NCBI GenBank assembly: GCA_902766265.1
Contig: CACXCY010000174.1
Coordinates: forward strand, 1 to 6,689
DNA: 6,689 nucleotides
Source: an uncultured Bacteroidota bacterium
GTDB taxonomy: Bacteria > Bacteroidota > Bacteroidia > Bacteroidales > P3
Direction of reading: 5' to 3'
The position numbers were made by a program, and so were the translations under genes. Each line of letters begins with the position of its first letter. Within the stretch, counting starts at the first letter, position 1. Shown piece after piece: positions 1-4,710 of the stretch. Below the pieces are notes generated by a model. It saw nothing but the letters and a program-made list of their open reading frames with translations. It did no database searches and had not been told where the DNA came from.

Positions 1-26
1 CGTTGTCGGGCTTTCTGATATTTTAT

Positions 27-57
27 TTTGTCATGTCGCAAAATGTATGTACTTTTG
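27..57 (+). promoter_or_regulatory. Bacteroidetes-type promoter for the metal-associated operon
   Basis: TTTG at 27-30 is followed after 19 bp by TACTTTTG at 50-57. This matches the known Bacteroidetes primary-sigma consensus (TTTG near -33, TAnnTTTG near -7) in both boxes and in spacing. Transcription would start near 64, so an upstream in-frame ATG at position 3 cannot be the start of the first gene. An inverted repeat GCAAAA-N9-TTTTGC (38-43 and 53-58) overlaps the -7 box and could be an operator, which is inference. Confidence 0.7.
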
Positions 58-83
58 CAACTCGAAACAGGATTAGGAACCGG

Positions 84-437
84 ATGCGAAAGGTTGGCCA
101 TATAATGACGGGATTTGCACTACTGCTGACGTTTATGTACAGCAGCGGTATCGGCATTTCCCGCTGTGCCTGCTCCGGAAACACGGCGTTGTATTCGTTC
201 TGGAGCGACTACTGCTGTCCGGGGGAGGACTGCATGATGGTTACGGTGGTGCAGCTGACCGACGCTTACAACATTGCGCACAACGACATGCCAGCGCCTA
301 TGCTCATGCCGGCGGTGGCCCTATGCAGCATGCCCTGCATCGTGGCGCCCGAGCCGGAACGGGTGTTCCTGCCTGCATTCGACAGCGACGCCCCTCCCGG
401 CTTGCAGGCCTCGATGGGGATGGTGATGAGGGTTTGA
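84..437 (+). CDS. Small secreted Met/Cys-rich protein, possibly HYC_CC_PP-like, upstream of a TonB receptor
   Basis: This 117-residue protein has a basic N-terminus and a hydrophobic stretch (about residues 8-24) that reads as a signal peptide, so it probably acts in the periplasm or at the cell surface. It has 7 Cys (28, 30, 44, 45, 50, 81, 85) and 12 Met, including Met-Pro clusters at 69-85 (MPAPMLMP, CSMPC). Such thioether and thiol ligands favour Cu(I) or another soft metal. The order Cys pair, CC, then a late PP (104-105) near LQ recalls the small Bacteroidetes proteins called HYC_CC_PP, often found beside TonB receptors and HMA proteins. The defining HYC is replaced by RCAC, so this assignment is tentative. 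The start at 84 was chosen because the promoter's -7 box ends at 57; ATG at 105 is a possible alternative. The gene lies 67 bp before the receptor start and is probably cotranscribed with it. Confidence 0.6.
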   Translation: MRKVGHIMTGFALLLTFMYSSGIGISRCACSGNTALYSFWSDYCCPGEDCMMVTVVQLTDAYNIAHNDMPAPMLMPAVALCSMPCIVAPEPERVFLPAFDSDAPPGLQASMGMVMRV

Positions 438-485
438 CAGATTGGATATGGACTCTTCTTGCGAGAGAAAATAATCCGATTTGTC
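436..485 (+). promoter_or_regulatory. Possible structured intercistronic RNA element
   Basis: GACAGATTGG (436-445) can pair over ten positions with CCGATTTGTC (476-485), with eight Watson-Crick and two G-U pairs. The 30-nt interior holds a second small hairpin, CTCTT (453-457) with GAGAG (463-467). The element overlaps the stop codon of the first gene and is followed by a U-rich stretch before the receptor start. It could be a partial terminator, an mRNA stability element or a translation control site. It was found by eye and may be chance. Confidence 0.3.
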
Positions 486-504
486 AATCTTATTATTGTC
501 ACCA

Positions 505-2655
505 ATGAATCATAAGAAATCAGAGAGATTATTGTTTCTGCTGCTGGCGATGCTTCCCTTGGGCGTTGCAGCTCAGCAGCACGATACGCTCAATTTGAAG
601 GCGGTCACGGTGAGTGCCCGCAAGAGCGACAAGATAAGCCGTCTGGGCGGAGCAGAGAACGGCACCCGCATCGGGGTGGACGAACTGTGCCGGGCGGCGT
701 GCTGCAACCTGGGCGAGAGTTTCCTCACCAATGCGAGCGTGGATGTGAACTACAACGATGCCGCCACGGGTGCCCGCCAGATAAAGCTGCTGGGGCTCAG
801 CGGCCAGTATGTGCAGATGCTCGCCGAGAACCTCCCCATGGGGACGGGTGCGGCGATGCCCTATGTGCTGGGCTATGTGCCGGGGACGTGGATGAAGAGC
901 ATTTCGGTGAGCAAGGGCGCCTCGTCGGTAAAAAACGGTTTCCAGAGCGTCACGGGGCAGATAAACGTTGAATACCTCAAACCCGACGACACGCCGGGGC
1001 TTGTCGTCAACCTCTACGGCGACCATCACGGCAAGGCGGAGGGCAACGTGGTGGGCAACGTGCACCTGAACGAACATCTGAGCACCGAGGTGCTGGCCCA
1101 CTATGAGAAGGACTTCAACCACCATGCCGACGACAACGGCGACGGATGGATTGATGTGCCGGCCATCCGCCAGCTGAACCTCATGAACCGTTGGAAATAC
1201 ACGCGTGGGCGCTACATCTTCCACGGGGGCGCCGGGCTTATCGACGAGACGCGCCACGGGGGTTCCTCGCTGCTGGCCGCGGTGGAGCAGCCGGTGCATG
1301 TGGGCACGCGACGCTACGAGGCCTACATGAAGCATGCCGTCATCCTCGACCGTGAGCACAACACGAACATAGCGTTGATGGGCAACGTTTCGCACAGCGA
1401 GCTCGACGGGCACTTTGCCACGGGCTGGCTGCAGGCCTTGGGGGAAACCTCCACCAGGTTACTCGGTAACCTCCTCCAGGTTACAATGGAACCTCCACCA
1501 GGTTACGCGGTAACCTCCACCAGGTTACAACGGAACCTCCACCAGGTTACAATGGAACCTTCCCAGGATTACGCGAAGGCCTCCGCCTGGCTGGTTGCCG
1601 ACCACCTCAGGAACACTCACGAAGCGTTGAACGCCACGTTGATGCTGGAGCATGAGTTCAACGAGACGCACAGCATCTCCACGGGCATCGGCATCCTGGC
1701 CGAGCGGCTCAGGGACAGCATCGCCGCCGTCCTGATTGACAACATCACCGAGACCGTCCCCGGCGCTTATGCACAATACACCTACAAGCCGAGCCATCAC
1801 CTGACCGTCATGGCCGGGCTGCGGGCCGACCACGTGAGCGGATACGACCGGACGATTCTCACGCCCCGCCTGCACGTCAAGTGGATGCCCTCCGACTACC
1901 TCACCCTGCGGGGCTCCACCGGCAAGGGCTACCGCATCCCCTACGCGCTGGCCGAGAACCACTACCTGCTGGCCTCGTGGCGTCCGCTGCAGGTCGACAG
2001 CCAGCTTCCCCTCGAGGAGGCGTGGAACAGCGGCCTCGCCGCCGCCCTGACCATCCCCATGGGCGAAAGCCGCTTCCTGAACATCAACGCCGAATACTAC
2101 TATACCGACTTCCTGGCGCAGACCATCGTCGACTACGACAGCGACCCATCGAAGACCCTCGTCACCGCCCTCGACGGCCGCTCTTTCTCCCACACCGCCC
2201 AGATCGACGCCACCTATGCGCCGCTGGACGAGCTGGACATCACCGTCGCCTGCCGCCTCAACGACGTGCGCTGCACCTACAACGGACAGCTGCGCGAGAA
2301 GCCCCTCACCTCGCGCTACAAGGCGCTGCTCACCGTCGGCTGGAAGCCCATGATGGAACTCTGGCAGGTGGACCTGACCTTCTGCATGAACGGCCCCGGA
2401 CGGCTGCCGGCACAGGTGGGAATGGCCGAAAGCGAGTTTCCCGCCTATCCCACACTCAACCTGCAGCTGATGCGGCGTTTCCGCCACTGGTCGGTCTACA
2501 TCGGCGGCGAGAACCTCACCAACTACCGCCAGCCCGCCCCCGTGCTCGCCACCTCCACGCCCGACACACCGCTCTACGACCCATCGCTGGTCTACGGCCC
2601 CATACGCGGCATCATGGCATACGCCGGCGTGCGCCTCAACTTCTGGAAACAATAA
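505..2655 (+). CDS. TonB-dependent outer-membrane receptor, metal-associated Bacteroidetes subfamily
   Basis: This 716-residue protein has a signal peptide (residues 1-24, ending VAAQ), a short TonB-box-like stretch (about 28-38) and a plug domain up to about 160. The plug has hallmarks I recognise from one Bacteroidetes receptor subfamily: AACCNLGESF (65-74), SVDVNYNDAATGARQIKLLG, and VSKGASSVKNGFQSVTGQIN ending near 154. The rest is a beta-barrel. An acidic DDNGDGWID loop (209-217) resembles a calcium-binding turn. The C-terminal signature runs from ENLTNYRQ (669-676) to YGPIRG and a final strand near GVRLNF. No carboxypeptidase-like N-terminal domain is present. Such receptors energise substrate uptake through TonB-ExbBD. 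The HMA neighbour 30 bp downstream and the Met/Cys-rich neighbour upstream suggest a metal or metal complex, which is inference. The ATG at 505 was chosen because it directly precedes a good signal peptide. Residues 315-358 are encoded by an unusual 22-bp palindrome array, probably expanding an extracellular loop. Confidence 0.9.
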   Translation: MNHKKSERLLFLLLAMLPLGVAAQQHDTLNLKAVTVSARKSDKISRLGGAENGTRIGVDELCRAACCNLGESFLTNASVDVNYNDAATGARQIKLLGLSGQYVQMLAENLPMGTGAAMPYVLGYVPGTWMKSISVSKGASSVKNGFQSVTGQINVEYLKPDDTPGLVVNLYGDHHGKAEGNVVGNVHLNEHLSTEVLAHYEKDFNHHADDNGDGWIDVPAIRQLNLMNRWKYTRGRYIFHGGAGLIDETRHGGSSLLAAVEQPVHVGTRRYEAYMKHAVILDREHNTNIALMGNVSHSELDGHFATGWLQALGETSTRLLGNLLQVTMEPPPGYAVTSTRLQRNLHQVTMEPSQDYAKASAWLVADHLRNTHEALNATLMLEHEFNETHSISTGIGILAERLRDSIAAVLIDNITETVPGAYAQYTYKPSHHLTVMAGLRADHVSGYDRTILTPRLHVKWMPSDYLTLRGSTGKGYRIPYALAENHYLLASWRPLQVDSQLPLEEAWNSGLAAALTIPMGESRFLNINAEYYYTDFLAQTIVDYDSDPSKTLVTALDGRSFSHTAQIDATYAPLDELDITVACRLNDVRCTYNGQLREKPLTSRYKALLTVGWKPMMELWQVDLTFCMNGPGRLPAQVGMAESEFPAYPTLNLQLMRRFRHWSVYIGGENLTNYRQPAPVLATSTPDTPLYDPSLVYGPIRGIMAYAGVRLNFWKQ
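1446..1590 (+). repeat. Intragenic 22-bp palindromic tandem array in the receptor gene
   Basis: Five units carry AACCT-N5-AGGTT dyads centred at 1453, 1475, 1497, 1519 and 1541, each exactly 22 bp apart. A sixth, decayed unit is centred near 1563 and a remnant near 1585. The best unit is GTAACCT-CCACC-AGGTTAC. Because 22 bp shifts the frame, successive units read TSTRL, NLLQV and PPPGY, and three units make a 66-bp, 22-residue repeat. Copy 1 is 1447-1512 (residues 315-336) and copy 2 is 1513-1578 (337-358), with 14 of 22 residues identical. No unit creates a stop codon. Neighbouring units also form hairpins, for example AGGTTAC-TCG-GTAACCT at 1456-1472. Confidence 0.95.
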
Positions 2656-2685
2656 CAAACCATTCCATTGCAAACAAATAAAAAC

Positions 2686-3153
2686 ATGAACACCATGAAA
2701 CACCAAACCCTCACCATCCTCCTCACCGCCCTGATGACATCGCTGCTCCTGGCAGCCGGCGGCAAGAACCTCCGCATGCTCGTAGTGACACCGACTCCGG
2801 CGATGCACTGCAACAACTGCGAAAACAAAATCAAGAGCAACCTGCGCTTCGAGAAAGGCGTGGTGCAAATCAGCACCTCGTTGGAGAAACAGACCGTCTC
2901 CATCACCTACAACGGCAGCAAGACCAACGCTGAAGCCCTCAGGGCTGCGCTGAAGAAAATCGGCTACGAGACCACCGTGGTCAGCGACCGCCCCGTCTCG
3001 AAAGAGCCCCCCAAAGCAGCCCAATGCTCCGACAAGAACTGCTCGACAGACGCGCAAAAGCATTGCACGGAGTCACAGAAGCCATGCTCGGCAGAGTCGC
3101 ACAAGCATTGCTCGGAATCACACAAACATTGCTCGGAATCGCACAAGCATTAA
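2686..3153 (+). CDS. Exported heavy-metal-associated (HMA) domain protein with His/Cys-rich repeat tail
   Basis: This 155-residue protein has a signal peptide (hydrophobic 8-24, ending LLAAGG). An HMA ferredoxin-like domain spans about 31-100, with the metal-binding loop MHCNNC (Cys42, Cys45) and the usual GVVQISTSLEKQTVSITY and KIGYE segments. A linker leads to a tail (114-155) with 6 Cys and 7 His in heptads of the type HKHCSES. HMA domains bind Cu(I), Zn(II) or similar ions and pass them to partners. The tail suggests storage or high-capacity binding. The protein probably works in the periplasm with the TonB receptor 30 bp upstream, as a metal acceptor or buffer; this partnership is inferred from gene order. 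ATG at 2686 follows an A-rich stretch typical of Bacteroidetes starts; ATG at 2695 is equally possible. The metal cannot be read from the sequence. Confidence 0.88.
   Translation: MNTMKHQTLTILLTALMTSLLLAAGGKNLRMLVVTPTPAMHCNNCENKIKSNLRFEKGVVQISTSLEKQTVSITYNGSKTNAEALRAALKKIGYETTVVSDRPVSKEPPKAAQCSDKNCSTDAQKHCTESQKPCSAESHKHCSESHKHCSESHKH
3055..3150 (+). repeat. 21-bp coding tandem repeat (His/Cys heptads)
   Basis: Units are QKHCTES (3055-3075), QKPCSAES (3076-3099, one codon longer), HKHCSES (3100-3120), HKHCSES (3121-3141) and a final HKH (3142-3150). The two full HKHCSES units differ at only two bases (3126 and 3141), both synonymous changes, so the expansion is recent or kept homogeneous. All units stay in frame, unlike the 22-bp arrays nearby, which fits selection on the metal-binding tail. 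Confidence 0.9.
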
Positions 3154-3185
3154 TCCGCTGCGAGACCGGCTTCCGAAACGACCCT

Positions 3186-3202
3186 GGAGAGCACCCCTCT
3201 CC
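3186..3202 (+). terminator. Weak hairpin just after the HMA gene
   Basis: GGAGAG (3186-3191) and CTCTCC (3197-3202) form a 6-bp GC-rich stem with the loop CACCC, 32 bp after the HMA stop codon. No T-tract follows, so it is at best a weak or assisted terminator. The stronger candidate lies at 3356-3385. Confidence 0.25.
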
Positions 3203-3221
3203 GCAAGGCCGATTTCCCTAC

Positions 3222-3390
3222 CGACTATAGTCGATTGGCAAAACGACTATAGTCGATGCAAAAATCGACCATGGTCGATTTGGAAATTCACCACGGTCAA
3301 TTGTAAAACTCACCTTGGTCGATTTGGAAATTCACCACGGTCAATTATAAAACTCACCGCGGTCAGTTTGGCAACTGACCGCGGTCGATT
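3222..3390. repeat. Array of eight 22-bp-spaced palindromes in a convergent intergenic region
   Basis: Eight dyads have centres at 3227.5, 3249.5, 3271.5, 3293.5, 3315.5, 3337.5, 3359.5 and 3381.5, exactly 22 bp apart with no slippage. Their central decamers are GACTATAGTC (twice), GACCATGGTC, CACCACGGTC, CACCTTGGTC, CACCACGGTC, CACCGCGGTC and GACCGCGGTC. The best single palindrome is AAATCGACCATGGTCGATTT (3262-3281, perfect over 20 bp). Linkers alternate between TTGGMAA types and types ending in an A-run, giving a 44-bp higher-order unit. The array has no credible ORF and fills most of the space between two convergent operons. It is not a CRISPR array, because unit and spacer are far too short and the spacers are not unique. 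Confidence 0.95.
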
Positions 3391-3395
3391 TTAAT
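3356..3395. terminator. Bidirectional terminator-like hairpin built from the last two palindromes
   Basis: ACCGCGGTCAGTT (3356-3368) pairs perfectly over 13 bp with AACTGACCGCGGT (3373-3385) around a TGGC loop. On the plus strand CGATTTTAAT follows the stem; on the minus strand GAGTTTTATAA follows it. T-rich tails on both sides and the position between converging genes fit a shared intrinsic terminator for the HMA and lipoprotein operons. The tails are short, so efficiency is uncertain. Confidence 0.6.
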
Positions 3396-3403
3396 CCACA
3401 CAT

Positions 3404-3417
3404 CTCCCCGACGGGGA
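3404..3417. terminator. Minor GC-rich dyad downstream of the lipoprotein genes
   Basis: TCCCC (3405-3409) and GGGGA (3413-3417) form a short stem around GAC, 15 bp beyond the stop codon of the last minus-strand lipoprotein gene. The stem is only 5 bp and has no adjacent T-run, so it is a weak candidate that might act together with the larger hairpin. Confidence 0.2.
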
Positions 3418-3431
3418 ACCTTCAGCAGCCG

Positions 3432-3944
3432 TTATTGCTGCTTGGTGGCGGTGTTGTTAAGGGTGCCGGTAGCGTTGTAAATGCCTACGCGACCGGAGAT
3501 AGAGGCCGTCCACGAGGTGGTGCCGTTGACCGGCACGGGGATAGTCGCGGCGGCAACGGTCATGGTGAACTGCATGCCGGCAAAGGAGGACTGCTGGTCG
3601 TAGGAACTGAGATGCAGCCCCGTGGAATCGGCCATTCCCGTAGCGGTGCTGCTGCCGTACTCGCTGGTCATGGAGACATTGACGGCACCTTCGGAGCCAT
3701 TGGCGGCAATGACATAGGTCGATGTCTCGTTGCGGGTGATGTTGCCCACTACAGGGGCGTTCATGTTGGCCTCGGTGTTGACCGTCCACACGCCCACAAA
3801 GGGAGCCGCAGGGCCTTCGACGTCGGTGGGCGGCGGCACGATGTTGGCGTTATTGTTGGAATTAGTGTCGTTAGTGGGCTCTTTCTCACAGGCGGAGAAG
3901 AGGAACAATCCTGACAGGAGGATGGTAGTGAAGATTCTTCTCAT
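3432..3944 (-). CDS. Small lipoprotein of unknown function, paralogue of its upstream neighbour
   Basis: This 170-residue protein has a lipoprotein signal ending FSAC (Cys19). A low-complexity Asn/Thr/Pro linker (about 22-44) follows, then a beta-rich, Ser/Thr-rich domain containing FVGVWTVNTEAN (49-60). The C-terminal part matches the neighbouring gene: STGLH (107-111), IPVPVNG (135-141), ISG (149-151) and LNNTATK (162-168). It is therefore a tandem duplicate with diverged N-terminal halves. The FVGVWTV stretch resembles the opening strand of lipocalin-like lipoproteins, but I cannot assign a family. It is expected to be anchored in the outer membrane or cell envelope. It is second in a two-gene minus-strand operon, its start 20 bp after the stop of the first gene. 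No enzymatic motif is visible. Confidence 0.85.
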   Translation of the reverse strand: MRRIFTTILLSGLFLFSACEKEPTNDTNSNNNANIVPPPTDVEGPAAPFVGVWTVNTEANMNAPVVGNITRNETSTYVIAANGSEGAVNVSMTSEYGSSTATGMADSTGLHLSSYDQQSSFAGMQFTMTVAAATIPVPVNGTTSWTASISGRVGIYNATGTLNNTATKQQ

Positions 3945-3964
3945 TTACTGTAGGAATTAGTGAA

Positions 3965-4504
3965 TCAGTTGGACTTGGTAGCGGTGTTGTTCATACGACC
4001 CGTGACGCTGACGGGGATGGGGAAGCCATTGTACTCGAAAGTGGTGTTGCCGCTGACGTTGGACTGCCACTTCATCTGACCGTTGACCGGCACAGGGACG
4101 ACGTTGTGCACCACATTGAGCGCAATGTTGAAGGTGTCGTGGGTAAACTGGTCGTCGATGTAGTTGAAGAGGTAGTCGTGGTTGTTGATGTGGAGCCCGC
4201 TGGCACTGACGGTACCACTGACGGTATCGGTGACATTGTTGTTGGTGATGAACACCAGGACGGCGTTGTCCGGCTCGTCGCGCACCACGCGGATGTCGCT
4301 GGTGGCATGGGTAGTGTCCTCGGGCAGCTCACCGAGACCTGTGGCACTGACCACATAGATAATCTCCGATTCCATGGTGAATTCGCCCAGGTAGTCCTCT
4401 ACCGTGGCAGGGGTGGTTGGGGTTTCTGTTGATTCTTCATCTTTTTTGCAGGCGGCCACCAGCACGGCGCAGCCGACCAGCATACAGAGCAGTGTTTTCT
4501 TCAT
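3965..4504 (-). CDS. Small lipoprotein of unknown function, first of a tandem pair
   Basis: This 179-residue protein has a lipobox ending VAAC (Cys19). The mature protein starts CKKDEES, a basic-then-acidic stretch close to the lipoprotein export signal that sends Bacteroidetes lipoproteins to the cell surface, so surface exposure is plausible. A Thr/Pro linker precedes DYLGEFTMESEIIYVVS (37-53). The C-terminal half carries the blocks shared with its downstream paralogue: SGLHI (102-106), VPVPVNG (136-142), VSG (150-152) and MNNTATK (171-177). I see no catalytic or known ligand motif. A calycin-like or other small beta-sandwich fold is possible but unproven. The gene is divergent from thiL and probably starts from the promoter-like element at 4588-4595. 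Confidence 0.87.
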   Translation of the reverse strand: MKKTLLCMLVGCAVLVAACKKDEESTETPTTPATVEDYLGEFTMESEIIYVVSATGLGELPEDTTHATSDIRVVRDEPDNAVLVFITNNNVTDTVSGTVSASGLHINNHDYLFNYIDDQFTHDTFNIALNVVHNVVPVPVNGQMKWQSNVSGNTTFEYNGFPIPVSVTGRMNNTATKSN

Positions 4505-4587
4505 GTTGATTCTGCTTTAATTGTTTCCCTACTCACTTGACGGCTTTTCGGGAACCTCCGGCGGACATCGGCCCGCGAATGACTTTG

Positions 4588-4595
4588 CAAAAATA
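4588..4595 (-). promoter_or_regulatory. Candidate -7 element for the lipoprotein operon
   Basis: Read on the minus strand this is TATTTTTG, matching the Bacteroidetes -7 consensus TAnnTTTG, about 84 bp upstream of the first lipoprotein start. No TTTG lies 17-21 bp further upstream, so only half of the promoter is recognisable. The stretch is A/T-rich and chance matches are likely. Confidence 0.35.
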
Positions 4596-4649
4596 CAAAA
4601 AAAATGGAATCCGCCAGAGGGAAGCGACGAAGATATGACATATTTTGCG

Positions 4650-4657
4650 TACTTTTG
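4650..4657 (+). promoter_or_regulatory. Candidate -7 element for the thiL cluster
   Basis: TACTTTTG matches TAnnTTTG exactly and lies inside a 12-base identity (GTACTTTTGCAA) with the promoter at 49-60. Transcription would start near 4664, giving a leader of about 47 nt before the thiL ATG. A clear -33 TTTG is absent at the expected spacing. I see no thiamine-pyrophosphate riboswitch in the leader, which is too short for one. Confidence 0.5.
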
Positions 4658-4710
4658 CAAGGAAGTATACAAATGCATATTGCAAATTACAATCTGACAC
4701 ATAACACATT

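Noticed and set aside
3..83. The upstream ATG at position 3 as the start of the first gene
   Set aside because: The promoter -33 and -7 boxes at 27-57 lie inside this stretch, so it would not be transcribed from that promoter; the signal peptide begins at the later ATG.
438..504. A cobalamin or other known riboswitch before the TonB receptor
   Set aside because: Only 67 nt lie between the genes, too short for a cobalamin riboswitch, and no known core motif is visible.
1446..1590. A frameshift or pseudogene caused by repeat expansion in the receptor
   Set aside because: The frame stays open, the total expansion keeps frame, and downstream barrel and C-terminal signatures (ENLTNYRQ, YGPIRG) are intact.
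1525..3063. A 512-codon open frame on the minus strand opposite the receptor and HMA genes
   Set aside because: It is a shadow of GC-rich codon use in the true genes. The product has no recognisable domain, while the plus-strand proteins have full family signatures.
3024..3230. A 68-codon plus-strand frame overlapping the His/Cys repeat in another frame
   Set aside because: Its Leu-rich periodicity follows from reading the 21-bp repeat out of frame, and it runs into the palindrome array.
3222..3390. A CRISPR array
   Set aside because: Period of 22 bp with no room for spacers of usual size, linkers that repeat rather than being unique, and no cas genes.
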